Positions 14,901-26,040 of a stretch of 64,000 bases of DNA are shown in pieces. Position numbers and translations under genes: made by a program. Below the pieces are notes generated by a model that ran no database searches, was not told the DNA's origin, and saw only the letters and a list, made by a program, of their open reading frames with translations. How positions within the stretch are numbered: the first letter of the stretch is position 1; the number at the start of each line of letters is the position of its first letter. The DNA is from Sipunculus nudus (taxonomy: Eukaryota > Annelida > Sipuncula > Golfingiida > Sipunculidae), in the NCBI GenBank assembly GCA_026874595.1, contig CM049321.1, positions 370,479-434,478 on the forward strand, written 5' to 3'.

Positions 14901-16080
14901 GCTTCCCGATTAAGGTATGGTTATACAGTTAATGTTACAAACATAGAATCTCGTAAAAGCGTCCAGATTAAGGTATGGGTGTACCGCTAAGGTTACAAAC
15001 ATGGGATCTCGTAGTAGCTTCCCGATTAAGGTATGGTTATACCGCTAATGTTACAAACATGGTATCTGGTAGTAGCGTAGAGATTAAGGTACGGTTATAC
15101 CCCTAATATTATAAAGAGGTTATCTCGTAGAAGCATCCAGATTAAGGTATGGGTATACCGCTAATGTGACAAACATGGGATCTCGTAGTAGCGTCCAAAT
15201 TAAGGTATGGTTATACCGCTAATGTTACAAACATGGCATCTCTTAGTAGCGTCCAGATTAAGGTATGGTTATACCGCTAATATAACAAACAGGTTATCTC
15301 GTAGTAGCGTCCAGATTATGGTATGGGTATACCGCTAATATTACAAACAGGTTATCTCGTAGTGGCATCGAGATTATGGTATGGGCAGGTATACCGCTAA
15401 TATTACAAACAGGTTATCTCGTATTATCATCAAGATTATGGTATGGGCCGGTATACCGCTAATATTACAAACAGGTTATCTCGTAGTAGCATCGAGATTA
15501 TGGTATGGGCCGGTAAACCGCTAATATAACAAGCTGGTTATATCGTAGTAGCATCCAGATTATGGTATGGTTATACCGCTAATGTTACAAACAGGTTATC
15601 TCGTAGTAGCATCGAGATTATGGTATGGGCCAGTATACCGCTAATATAACAAACGGGTCATCTCGTAGTTGCGTCCAGATTAAGCTATGGTTTTACAGCT
15701 AATGTTACAAACAGGTTATCTCGTAGTGGCCCTGGTGAAGGTATGGTTATACCGCTAATATTATAAACAGGTTATATCGTAGTAGCGTCCAGAATAAGGT
15801 ATGGGTATACCGCTAATGTACAAACAGGTTATCTTGTAGTAGCCCTGATTATGGTATGGGTATACCGCTTAAATTACGAACAGGTTATCTCGTAGTAGCG
15901 TCCAGATTATGGTATGGGCCGGTATACCGCTAATATTAAAATCAGGTGATCTCGTAGTAGCCCTGATTATGGTATGGGTAAACCGCTAATATTAAAATCA
16001 GGTGATCTCGTAGTAGCATCCAGATTAAGGTATTGGTATACCGCTAAAGTGAAAAAACATGGGATCTCGAAGTAGCCCTG
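11914..16080. repeat. Higher-order repeat copy 4, rearranged at its right end
   Basis: It follows copy 3 but lacks about two monomers (121 bp) before 14095. From about 15268 it repeats the monomer order already seen from about 14092, an internal duplication with an offset near 1176 bp. The order then decays into the array edge. Copy 4 is therefore an edge copy, rearranged relative to copies 2 and 3. Confidence 0.75.
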
Positions 16081-16113
16081 ATTATGGTATGGTTATACCG
16101 CTATGTTATAAAC

Positions 16114-16626
16114 AGGTTATATCGTAGTAGCCTTAATGAAGGTTATGCTTATACCGCTGATATTACAAACAGGTTATATCGTAGTAGCCTTAATGAAGGT
16201 TATGCTTATACCGCTGATATTACAAACAGATTATCTCGTAGTAGCCTTAATGAAGGTTATGCTTATACCGCTGATATTACAAACAGGTTATATCGTAGTA
16301 GCCTTAATGAAGGTTATGCTTATACCGCTGATATTACAAACAGGTTATCTCGTAGTAGCCTTAATGAAGGTTATGCTTATACCGCTGATATTACAAACAG
16401 GTTATCTCGTAGTAGCCTTAATGAAGGTTATGCTTATACCGCTGATATTACAAACAGGTTATATCGTAGTAGCCTTAATGAAGGTTATGCTTATACCGCT
16501 GATATTACAAACAGGTTATATCGTAGTAGCCTTAATGAAGGTTATGCTTATACCGCTGATATTACAAACAGGTTATCTCGTAGTAGCCTTAATGAAGGTT
16601 ATGCTTATACCGCTGATATTACAAAC
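16114..16626. repeat. Homogeneous 57-bp block, nine units
   Basis: Nine consecutive 57-bp units carry the variant CCTTAATGAAGGTTATGCTT. They are almost identical and differ mainly at one A/C position (TTATATCG versus TTATCTCG). They form a late local expansion at the array's right margin. Because 57 is divisible by three, two overlapping frames stay open for about 180-200 codons. I treat these as non-coding: both read as the same periodic motif with no gene-like context. Confidence 0.95.
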
Positions 16627-16735
16627 AGGTTATATCGTAGTAGCCCTGGTGAAGGTATGGGTTTACCGCTAATATTATTAAGGTAATACCGCTAATGTTA
16701 CAAACATGGTATCTCGTAGTAGCGTCCAGTTTAAG

Positions 16736-19170
16736 CCTCCTGCGATTGGCTTCGTTTAGGCATTAATATTGGAGGGAAATATTCGGCTTGGGCGATTGTT
16801 TGGTGTTAGTATTATTTTATTCGGTGTAGTAAGCAATTGAGGAGATTTTTTTTTTAAATTCATTCTTAAGCCCATGTATGCTCTGGATTTCGAAAACTAT
16901 TTGCCAACGTTGACCTTTGGTAATTTTCAGACAAGTGGAGGGATTACGTTTGATTCGTATGTCCAAGGTCGTACGACACAGCAATATCTCAAATAGCGTT
17001 ATGGGCTATTAATTTTTTTTAGGGGGGGGGGGGGGCTTCAGGTGCTTGATTCTATTGTTAGTAAGGAGATTGCAGACTTCCAGAGCTAGTTTTGATTTAA
17101 TTTTGCAGATTCAGTCAAGTAAATTAAACTTTGAGTACGGTTTTATGCCTCTGGTGATAAATATATTTATCTAGTGTGTTGGCGAAGTGGTTACTCGGGA
17201 GGAAGCTTTGCGAGTTATAAGGCCATGGATAGTTATTAACTCGTTATATAATAATGACTAATTAACTGTTGTTTACACATTGGTACAAATTATCTTGTAT
17301 TACCTGTATTATTGTATCAGGCTTTATATCAATTTATTATATATCCTCTCCCCTTGTGATAACCAGTTGCATGGATTTCAACCACAAACACGCTTGCATT
17401 ACTCCCGTTCACAATCTGCCAACTTGTTCAGAAGTCTATATGGGTTTAATGTAATTTTTGGAGAAAACCGGGCGTAAGGGTTTGCAAGGAGTTTAACCAA
17501 ATCTCACTCTAAAAGCACCATTACATACAATCGCTACCCAGTTAACAATTTACTCTCGGATATCCATGAAGGGAGTAAACATTTGACCATGGTTACCGTT
17601 TCGGCTCGTATTTACAAAAACATGGTAATATACAACTTTCAGTGTAAAATAAAATACAGGGAAAAAGAAACTAAGAAATTACTAAATTACAAAATATGCG
17701 GCCATTGATTTTGAATGCGGCCATTAATTAAAAGGAACCGGTCGTTGGGGTAAACACTTTTTGGCGGTATTTTTTAGTAGTGGTGGAAGCACTGAAACCT
17801 AAATGGACACCATGGTTGGTTATGGAGCAGTCCCGCACTGGCATCCACAGTATCAGCCAAAACCGCTCGAGCGCACGTCAGAGGTAAGAATAGAGCGCAC
17901 GTCAGAGGTAAGAATAGAGTGAAAAGTCTTTAACACCCGTCCGAGAATCCACAAAAGGTCTGAATTAATTTCAAGCGAGATAATTTTTTTTTTTATTTTT
18001 TATGAATTTTTACACGAGGATTCAAGTTACTAATCATTGGAGTTTGCAGCACAGAGTCTGGTTTATGATATATTCTGTTATTAGTTCGCGCATGCAGGTC
18101 TTCCTGGTGGGTTTCTAATCTAAAGGTCCGGCCCTACCAGAGTGTTTTTTTAGCTGGAGAAGAGTGTGCGGGGGGGGGGGGGGGGTTCTCCAGACCTCAA
18201 GAGGTCAAGTTACGCGTGCAGAACCTTAAAGTCAGAAGGGGGTCTTAAAAAGTGGACGACTATGAGGGACAGTCTAGTCTAACATCACCGTTCTGTTGAA
18301 TTTCAGTGGAAGAGTTCCAGTGGATTTGTCTCCCCTCCCCCCCCCCCCCCCCCCCCTCCAACAGTTTTGCATTGATGTGGATACAATGAACCACGAGGAG
18401 CCAATATTAAACCACGAGGAGCCAATATTAAACCACAAGGAATGTTAAAGTCACAAGGTTGGTATACAATAATTAGACAAATACAGGGTTGAAAGAGACA
18501 AAGGGCCGAAAGAAAAGGGCCAACGGATTCGGAGTTTCTCCCATTAGTGTAGAAGTTTAGATCTCCATTTTATAATAAATAAAATGAAATATGGCCATTT
18601 AGATACAAAACTGTTGATACGTGTTCCTTTGTTACAGTTTATGATTTAGGTTTGTACCCTTCACATAACATCTACATCATCTTTCACATTTTCTCACCTT
18701 GCATACACGCCAGATAAAAGGCTCAAGACCACGAAGCGTTAATACATGCCCACTTTTATTACAAGAGCTGCAATGACGCACGAGATTATCTATGCTTTGA
18801 AGTAAATTTAAATTTTTAATACTAATAATTTCCTGTAATACTAGTATATTAAATAAAAAATTCTAAACTAATTACACAAACTAAAAGGAGGTATTTACAC
18901 AGGTTTATAAATACAAGTGTGGCATTTTTAAAATCCCGATGTTTTAAATTCCATAAGGTCAATTTTTACAATTTGTAGAATGTTAACATTTACCAAATCC
19001 TCTGGAAAAATCCTGATTTAGGCCATTCAGCTGCTTGGCTTTAATTGGGACACGAATGCAACAAACAACTCCCCATCCATTAACTACACCATTAACAATT
19101 TTTATCTTGAAACACCATTCCGTGCCAGTTAGCCACTGGATTTTGAGACATCCGGCCGTTTTGTCCTAAA
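16736..19170. other. Intergenic, homopolymer-rich; no gene seen
   Basis: Unique AT-rich DNA begins where the satellite stops. It contains G runs at 17022-17035 and 18170-18185, a C run at 18337-18356, a 24-bp tandem duplication near 17870-17917 (GAGCGCACGTCAGAGGTAAG core) and a small duplicated ACCACGAGGAGCC motif near 18391. No open frame looks coding. The last part is probably the 3' flank of the dermatopontin gene read on the minus strand. Confidence 0.6.
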
Positions 19171-19207
19171 TTAGATCTGGCATATGAAGACCTTCCAGCG
19201 ACGATCC
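19171..19207 (-). CDS. Dermatopontin, exon 3 of 3 (C-terminus)
   Basis: This 37-bp terminal exon is too short to show as an open frame. On the minus strand a TTTTTTAG acceptor precedes one base that completes the Glu codon split from exon 2. Then come codons for DRRWKVFICQI and TAA. Dermatopontin C-termini normally end EDRRW followed by a few residues with a Cys, so length, phase and sequence all agree. A coding total of 320+153+37 = 510 bases divides exactly by three. Confidence 0.85.
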
Positions 19208-21082
19208 CTAAAAAAGTGAAAAATTTTTTACATTATCTTACACAATGCTGAAGACAAATTAATTATGTACGAAAGATTCCTTTATTGATGTACAAAAAAA
19301 TCCTATATATATACATACAATACTTAAAAAAGATACTTATAATGAACAAAACTTTCTTGGGAAAGTTGTAAATTGGTCTCAAACTTCGCAAGCAATGGCG
19401 GTTTCAGATGACCCTCCCCCACAACACTGGGACCCCATTTAAACTGCTCATCGACAAGAGGTATGTTTGATCGTAACTCAAATGGTTACGGAGTAAAAAT
19501 GGTCCAGTAACCGATCGGCATAAAATATCCCCTGTTTCCAAAAAAAAAAAAAAAGGGGGGGGGGGGAGCCTTCATATGGAAACCATTTTGGGGTGTTTTC
19601 TTTTCAATTTTGTTCGCGTAAATCTGCTAACAAATTTTGTTTAGTATTGTTCGCGTAAATCTGCTAACACTGGCGGAAAATGAAAAATCAAACTACTCCA
19701 AAGTTCAAGAAGTCTTATGGCTGGCATGCTTCAGATCTTCTGCTACATGATAAAGCAAATAATATGAAGATACAGCATGGAATATACAGAGAAATAAACA
19801 GCATGAAATATATATTTATACAGAGATATAAACACCCTCGTTTAAATATATATCTTTTAAACAGCCTTTACATTCCCAAACAGCTTCACCCCCCCCCCCC
19901 CCCCCCGATGGGCGGACAGACCTGCGGCAAGGAAGACCCGTTAAATGTAGGTACAGATCAGGATAATGGGCCGGGGGGGGGGGGATAAAGCGGTAATACC
20001 GCCGTAAAAGGGATTCTAAATTTAAAGTATATTGCATAAATCCATCCGGATTTTAACTGCGCGACAGGTCTGAAACATCCTTGGTTTCAACCAAGCTTTT
20101 TGTTCCGCACTTTCTGGTCCTGCATGTTTCAACACCAAGAAACCCCCGAAAGGCGAACTAGTGGGCGAAACAGGACTGTGGGGTTAAAGTCTTCCCATAA
20201 AGCCTGCCGAATGCTCATCCTGGGTGGGGGCCGACCATGAGAAATCCCGGCACTTCCGGGCGGAGATTTGAATCATCTGAACTCTGTACTCTACAACCCA
20301 GTTCCACGGAAGATCACCATAGGTTATTTTCTTAATCAGTTCGTGCTTATATTAATTACGTTGAATCCGTTACTAAACTCAAAGAGAAATGCGGGAGAAG
20401 CGGAAGAAGAGAAATAAAAATACCAGGTTAACCGGGGGGGGGGGGGGGGTTACGGAGCTTTAGCATTTCAAGGAGAGGATGGTACTTTGCAGTAAAATCC
20501 CAGTCTTACTATAGTAACTTAAAATCACCCCCGTCTATTGCTTTTAAGGTTTCACCTTAGATTAGGATGTCAATCATACATTTTAGGAATGCCCTTATTA
20601 AAAAAATAAGGAAGTTCAGTATACTTTGGGTTTATATTAGTGGGTTATAGATACTAAAGTAATAAAGTACAATGTTGACAGGTTTTGAAATACTTGAGGT
20701 GAATGTGTCAAAGATAAACGCGCGTTGGCCAAAATAATTTGCTACCGTGTTGAAATTTTTTTAAATGGCAGATTTTCTGTTATTACAGGTGACCGTTTCA
20801 TTATTGTGGGAATGTCATTCTTGATAGTACCCTAGATTATTTCTTTTTCTTGGAGAGGTCAATTTCCATTATCTTCTTTTTTGGACAGGTCAAGAATTTA
20901 AGGTTTCCGCAGTACTAAAATTAATAATACAGTATTTCTAGACTATACAATTTTCTATTTTAATGTGTACTAAAATACTAAATTTTACAGTGGCCATTAG
21001 AATCTCTTTACTTTTTGGGAATTATGAAGACTTTTTGGGAATTTTGAAGATTTTCGTATTTAAGTAAAATTACTGTACTTAC
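19208..21082. other. Dermatopontin intron 2; repeats and G/C runs
   Basis: The intron lies between exons 2 and 3 of the minus-strand gene, from the GTAAGT donor at 21082 to the TTTTTTAG acceptor at 19208. It holds G runs at 19555-19566, 19973-19984 and 20434-20449, a C run at 19889-19906 and a SINE-like repeat at about 20050-20330. The small open frames across the C and G runs are fortuitous. Confidence 0.75.
20050..20330 (-). repeat. SINE-like dispersed repeat, copy 1
   Basis: It shares an ordered set of blocks with 27195-27530: a GCGCGACAGG/GCGTGACAGG start, a CAGCCTTCCCAT/AGTCTTCCCATAA block, GCCTGC, CCTGGGT, then GGGCCGACC(A/G)TGA. The copies are diverged. In the second copy the end carries a tRNA-like box A on the minus strand; here that end is weaker. 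The minus orientation is inferred from that tRNA-like head. Confidence 0.5.
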
Positions 21083-21235
21083 TCCTTGCTGTTACTGTGG
21101 ACACTGTAGAATCCTCTAATCACGTTGTTTGCGGGGACAGTGTAGTCCATCGGATCGTCCCAGTCGTTTATCCAATTTGTCCAGGAACAGGCTTTCTGGG
21201 TTTTGGGGATTTGAGGGCAGCACTGAAACTTCCAG
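21083..21235 (-). CDS. Dermatopontin, exon 2 of 3
   Basis: This 153-bp internal exon is bounded on the minus strand by a TTTTTTCCAG acceptor and a perfect GTAAGTACAG donor. It joins exon 1 so that the split codon restores Arg in the motif EDRRWKFQCC, a family signature. It encodes a Cys pair, a further Cys (ACSW), NDWD and SVHSNSKE, the third copies of the motifs that repeat through dermatopontins. It ends in phase 2 (GA), completed by exon 3. Confidence 0.9.
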
Positions 21236-23631
21236 CTGGAAAAAAATAATGGAAAATGCAATATATATCATTTTCTATATTACACTTTAATACACTAATG
21301 CATGGAAATATTGCAAAAAGTGTAGAAATATATTGCGATATCTAGCAATTTTAGAGTTCCTATATGTTGCATCTTTTTTAGTTATTAGTCTGCAATTTAA
21401 TTCGCTGCCGATACCCTAGTCAGACTGGCTGATAAAACAAGCGAACCATACGTCCCGACGCTCGCCTAAGCAGCAAGTCTGGCCTTGCATTCACAGACTC
21501 ACAATCACTTGAATGGACACTTAAAATTCTAATTAATAAATCAATTAGAAAACACTTCATAAAAGATTGCTGCCAAGAATACCGACATGACCGATATTGC
21601 TGTGACAGGACTGAAATTGTTTAATATCAACCTGTTTAACAAGCCAAAAAAACTGATCTGATGGGTAAGTAAAGGCCGAGGTTAACATATAGCCTTACAT
21701 TTTACATTTTACATGTGCAAGTCTAAAAGTAACAAATTTATCAGGTTATAACGCCAAAGAAAAGTGACATGGCAAAGAACCGCTAAATCTACCAAACCTA
21801 CAAAACAAGAACCCTTAAATGAAGCCAGCGAAACCCCGATGACTACATTACAACAAGTAGCCAATGACGCTCAGCTGAATTTGACAGGTGATGCATGTAT
21901 TAACAAGATGTGGTCGGACAATGGTCCCCAGGGGGCCCCCATTTCTGGTAGTGCTGGACTCGATTACATATGGGTGAAAATTTTAGGTTAAAGATGAAAA
22001 ATATGACAAACAGAATTAGGTTTTTATCCATATGCACGATGGGAAAAAAATCCTACTTGTTCAATAATATTAAAGAAGATATGTCTGAAATAATGTGTGC
22101 AATAGAAAATCACCGACTGTACTGTTGCCCATATTTGATTTTGAGCAAGTCTATTTCAATAGGTCAGAAGCCCCACCCATATAGGATCTGCAATTCAATA
22201 GAGATTGAGCCCTCATGGGTACCAATCATCCATGTGAATTTAGGAAAGCTGCAGTATGTTGTTGAGTTATCCTGCGCGAAAGGAAGTTTCACTGATGGAA
22301 GGACGGAAGTACGGAAGAACTGAAGAACAGACTGATCACGATAGGGCACCGCTTGTTAAACTGGGCCCTAATTATTTATCTTATAATCTGGTGAAAATAA
22401 ATATTTGTTAAGCAACCTTTAACCAAGAAACGTATTTGTCAAGTTCCCAACGGTATCAATGACTAAAAGGGCCCTCAAAAATCAGGCATTTTGTTTCATA
22501 GGATACAGCGACCTGGATAAAGCAACCTTAATTAGGTTTCCAAGAAGGTTTCACCAAGAAAAACAGATTGTCTATGTCCCTAGTTCTATGTCCCTAGTTC
22601 TGTCTATGTCCCTAGTTCAATATAAAACTGCTACGAGTTGTATCCATCTAACTTACCTGTGTGCTAAATGCTCACAGAATATGGGTCACGGTGATCTTAT
22701 TTAGCGTTTCTAAGAATATTTAAGGGCCATCTATGCATTTCATTTATAAAAGAATCTTAATTAAGAATTTCAAGTTCCTACTTAATCCGACCAATAGGAT
22801 CCTCAAATCATGTTCACCGAAAATAGTCAAATGACCTAGCTTATTTTGGTTTCCTAGGATAAATTTCATTCACGTTTCTGGATCCAATATTTAAGATTAT
22901 GGCCATATCTGACTTGAGTGCTCAAAATTAGGTTTCCATTCCTACCTCACAGAATATAGGGCATCATGATGTTTAAACGAGATTGCCCAAGACCTCGAAT
23001 TTTAAGTCAAATAGGTTCTAGATCCAAACGTTATGATTTGTTCATTCACATGACTAAAACCATTTTTTTATGTCAGGCTGACCAAATTTGACAGATTCAA
23101 TGTTGACTTGCCATGGACCTCCCTAGATCTAACAGAAGAATGCTCTGGGTCCAATAGTTCTTTGCTCTTTGTGACAGTTCAAATCTGGTTCTTTGCCAGT
23201 AACTCAGAATATAGGTCACCAAGATCTTCGATCTAATTTAGACATTCAGGGTGTTCTTCACCTTTACTATAGGTCTCAATATTGGTCAAGGACCAAATTT
23301 CAGGTTTAAAAGGAGATTTGCCCAGGACCTCCCTGAATGTTACCTTAGAAGATTCAGATCCCAACGAATACATTTTTGCTCCGTCTAGGTGACTAAAACC
23401 ATGTTTCTGGGTGATTAAATATGTTTTCGGCCCATAGGTTTCACAATATAGGTCACCATGACCTAATTTCAGGTTTTCATTGAGATTTGCCCAACACCTC
23501 CCTAGATTTTACAACAGAACTTACGATTTGGCCCTAATAACGGTCGAACGGCCGGACGGAACCACGGACGACTGAGAAAAGAGTGATCGCTATAGCCCAG
23601 ATTAACAAACAGCCCCATTAAAATGACCTAC
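21236..23631. other. Dermatopontin intron 1; old repeat sequence
   Basis: The intron runs from the GTAGGT donor to the acceptor before exon 2. It contains two relics ending in GGACGGA-type runs followed by GATCACGATAG (about 22290-22350) or GATCGCTATAGCCCA (about 23540-23600), and the decayed array listed separately. Open frames at about 21764-22323 sit inside this repeat material. They show no recognisable domain and I do not call them genes. Confidence 0.65.
22670..23540. repeat. Decayed tandem array, period about 240-275 bp
   Basis: A landmark of the form CTCACAGAATATAGG followed by TCACCATGACCT recurs at about 22672, 22946, 23202 and 23446. A second landmark, TTTGCCCA followed by ACCTCCCTAGAT, is shared by at least three of the units. 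The units are strongly diverged, so the array is old. It lies wholly inside dermatopontin intron 1. Confidence 0.6.
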
Positions 23632-23951
23632 CGTCTGTCCTCTTTGCTGTTGGAATGGACACTGTTGACGCCTGTGACGACAAAGTTATGGAAACATTTG
23701 AAATTCACGATTCCGTCCCAGTCGTTGACATACCAAGTCCATTCGCAGTTATTTGTATCCACAGCCACTCCGCCTCCACAGCTGAACTGATACAGTCTGT
23801 CCTCTTTACCATTGTCATGTTTACTTCTGATCCTGTTGAAAGACTTGCCGGCCGGGCAGGACTTCAGTAATGGTTGATCCCAATTATTGTCCCAGCTTTC
23901 GCCGACTGACAAGCCAATGCACACGAACAGGAACACCCAGGAGGACTGCAT
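23632..23951 (-). CDS. Dermatopontin, exon 1 (signal peptide and N-terminal half)
   Basis: Dermatopontins are small secreted extracellular-matrix proteins; in molluscs they are also known from shell matrix. I start at the ATG of MQSSWVFLFV because it opens a hydrophobic signal peptide (about residues 1-18), and a TTTCAG acceptor lies just upstream, so a 5'UTR exon is likely. An in-frame ATG at 24023 would add a non-signal extension and is less likely. The mature part shows NNWD (22-25), SKHDNGKEDR (43-52), NDWD (76-79) and SVHSNSKEDR (97-106), the repeated family motifs, plus paired Cys residues. The exon ends in CG before a GTAGGT donor and joins exon 2 in phase. The full product is 169 residues, a little shorter than vertebrate family members of about 200. 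All exons are intact, so it is probably a functional gene. Confidence 0.92.
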
Positions 23952-24218
23952 CTTGCCTGAAATTTCCAATGTACTGCTCATATTAATCCGCTTTCGTTTC
24001 ACAAAAGGTATATTTATATCCATATACTAGCCGGATTAGGATTCAGGAAGAAAATGTACGGGGGGGGGGGGGGGGTAGTAGCCATGTTAAATTACAGACC
24101 TCTAGGGAATTAATGTACAATAATGTATATAATTTATTTCTCAGTTTTTTTTAAGAGGGGGCACACTGAAATAAAGCATGGATATAAAAAAACTTAACTC
24201 TTCCTTACAAACCTAGTT

Positions 24219-24293
24219 TTATTTTCCCACCATCCATGTCCCAACAGTGTCATTGACGGCCATGATAGTTATGTGACCGGTATGGAGAAGGGC
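24219..24293 (-). CDS. Possible terminal exon of unknown Cys-exon gene
   Basis: On the minus strand a pyrimidine-rich stretch ending in GCGCAG precedes 25 codons, from ALLHTGHITIMAV to a TAA stop. The exon starts in phase 0, which matches the phase-0 donor of the exon ending at 25357. Phase agreement and a good acceptor support linkage, but no homology is recognised. It could instead be an unrelated open frame. Confidence 0.35.
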   Translation of the reverse strand, partial: ALLHTGHITIMAVNDTVGTWMVGK

Positions 24294-25356
24294 CTGCGCA
24301 ATCAGCATTGCACAAGGATAATAGATATTTAAATAAATATAAACAGACCTTACTGGTCGGGACCTAGAGCGACGTTTAAAACCTGGGGAAATACGGACAC
24401 GAGCCTCTAATCGCATCAATGGTTAAGATATCTGTATAGTTGATTGTGTGAACAGTATTTTTAAATGTTCTCCATAAATAGTTTACACACGGTATGCAGA
24501 TCCTCTTGAAAGACACCCTGGTTTCGAACCCATAATTTGGAGTGGTTCTGCAAGAACAGGCGCGACACTTTTACTATGAACAGGCGCGACACTAAATTAG
24601 TTCAAGGATCGTCCAAAAGGAGACATTTCATAGAATTGCCTTACTCTCAGCAGCACATGCAAAGACTTAGTTCGTAATTCGAACCCGTACTCTAGATACC
24701 ACAAGGAGGCACGGAGGACCGTTCTGGGCAAAAGTCTGGAAGATACGTTTGTTTATTTACTCTAATGCCTCTGGCCCTCAAAATTATAGATTTCAAAATC
24801 TGCACAAAAAAAATCTCAAAAGTTGCGCAAAAAATTATACGAACCGACATGTATATATATTATTATCATCATACACGTAATGAAGTATTACCAAAAGCTA
24901 AAAGGAAAATACTCGCAAATATAAGAGAGCCTTGTCCATAGCCAGGAGTCTTTTGGTACAGTGACTGCCTTTGCCAAAATATCTGGGAGAAATTTTACTT
25001 TCATTCCAAAAGAAAGCATAGCTGGTTTAAAGTTGACCCGACCTTTGTTCAGTTGAAGCTACATCAAAGTCACATAACGCAGGGTTCCGGAAAAAGCATG
25101 GAGAGTACGTTTTGTTACCATCGTCCAATTAATTTTTTGAAACATCCATGCATGCACGCATGCTTTGAGATCAATATCCCCGTATATCCATTCCAGTATA
25201 TCAATAGAATTTTTTTAAAAATATTACGTCATGTAAATAGTGGTATCCAGTATTAATAACTTTCTAAATTGAAGGAGTCGAGATCCAACTCTTAAAGGAA
25301 CATGCATTTTCAATTTGAAATTCTAACCAGATAATTAAAAAGAACACGTGTCTTAC

Positions 25357-25474
25357 CTGAGGACCGCTGGATCGGACTGCCGATATCTCGATGGTGCCAG
25401 TATAAATAGGTGATTCTGTAGGGGCGTCAGGCTGATACCTGTCCAGGCGGAAAGAAAAACCGCTAGCCATGTAT
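25357..25474 (-). CDS. Unknown gene, exon with SPIYTGTIEISAVRSSGPQ
   Basis: This 118-bp candidate exon runs from a GGCAG acceptor to a GTAAGA donor and starts with one base that completes Arg from the exon ending at 25591. Its end (PTESPIYTGTIEISAVRSSGPQ) closely resembles the end of the exon at 48294-48483 (SIVSPIYSGAIRTPAVRSSGPQ), including donor position and phase. Conservation in the same frame between two loci, with both splice sites kept, argues for real coding exons. The sequence is rich in Ser, Pro and Thr, like a linker or stalk. I do not recognise the family. Confidence 0.5.
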
Positions 25475-25590
25475 CTGCCATTGGTATCTGATTATAATAA
25501 TTCGCTTCATAACTGCATGTACCATGAAAATATATCATGAAGATACAGTGAATCTTCTGTCTACGTGCATTCACTCTCACCCTTTCCCAC

Positions 25591-25685
25591 CTATTTCCGT
25601 AATAGACAAGGTCACACAGACAGTGGCATTCAGTTTTTTTTGACGCGCACGAAACGAAAAGAGATGAATGCCCGTAGATTAAATC
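25591..25685 (-). CDS. Unknown gene, Cys-rich exon (ECHCLCDLVYYGNR)
   Basis: A candidate exon between an ATTATGCAG acceptor and a GTGGGA donor. It encodes a stretch with four Cys (one in FVSC, three in ECHCLC) followed by DLVYYGNR, where Arg is split by the intron. The paralogue at 48538-48663 has EYCCLCDLVYNINR at the same place and the same phase-2 donor. The upstream boundary is less certain: here it reads in phase 0, while the paralogue starts in phase 1, so this copy may be shortened or use another acceptor. The product is unknown; the spacing suggests a small disulphide-bonded module, possibly extracellular. Confidence 0.45.
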
Positions 25686-25835
25686 CTGCATAATGGTGAA
25701 TGGAGGGGCCCGGCGTGCAAGTATTTTCAGGTCAGCATGACTGCTCAGGATTTGTAACGGCTTTTTGAGTTTGCGTGGGAGGGGGCGTCCTCGTTTTATG
25801 GTGCGGGGTTCAATATATAGCAATTTATAAAGCAA

Positions 25836-26040
25836 TTTTGCAGGGGGTGGGGGAATCCAGAATTTAGGAATAGGGAAGGGGGAGGTCCATCCAAAGAGAA
25901 CTAAAGACTTTTCCTTTAAAAGTCACCCCAGGTCATGAAAAGGAAAAGTGCCACTGGTCTGAAACCCTCAAAAGGTTTGCAGCAGCTGAGGGAGGGAGGG
26001 GGGGGGGGGTGGTCCGGATCCGCTTGACTCCTCCCCTGGA
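25836..26040 (-). repeat. Dispersed repeat family A, copy 1
   Basis: On the minus strand it carries the family landmarks in order: CCAGGGGAGGAG, GGTCCGGA or GGACC, a G run, AGGGTTTCAGA, CCTGGGG and CCTAAATTCTGGATTC. The same order is found on the plus strand at 34770-34970 and 47885-48065. No coding capacity is seen. A G run occupies 25998-26009. Confidence 0.65.

Larger units (their letters stand above)
1..16735. repeat. Satellite DNA array, 57-62 bp monomers
   Basis: Head-to-tail monomers fill this stretch without interruption and run off the left edge of the window. A typical monomer holds TACCGCTAATATTACAAACA, then GGTTATCTCGTAGTAGC, then a variable part such as ATCGAGATTATGGTATGG. Variants of about 57, 58 and 62 bp differ mainly by a GGGCCG-type insert before the GTATACC box. 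I estimate about 280 monomers. Variants are arranged in a fixed order that repeats every 3.6-4.2 kb, which is a higher-order repeat. Many short open frames appear only because 57 is a multiple of three and the monomer is poor in stops. I do not recognise the family by name. It could be pericentromeric or an interstitial block; the sequence does not say which. Confidence 0.97.

Noticed and set aside
84-16686. Dozens of plus-strand frames of 60-200 codons in the satellite
   Set aside because: All encode the same periodic peptide (for example GYLVVASRL or NRLSRSS) in two or three frames. They reflect monomer length divisible by three and lack of stops, not genes.
1-16735. CRISPR-like array of short repeats
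   Set aside because: Monomers are contiguous with no unique spacers between them, variants recur in a fixed higher-order pattern, and the setting is a eukaryotic genome.
19680-20037. Proline- or glycine-rich protein at the C and G runs
   Set aside because: Pro and Gly runs come from homopolymers whose length is unreliable; no flanking domain. The region is a dermatopontin intron.
21764-22323. Possible genes in dermatopontin intron 1
   Set aside because: The frames lie in repeat-derived sequence ending in a GGACGGA-type tail, have no recognisable domain and no consistent splice sites.
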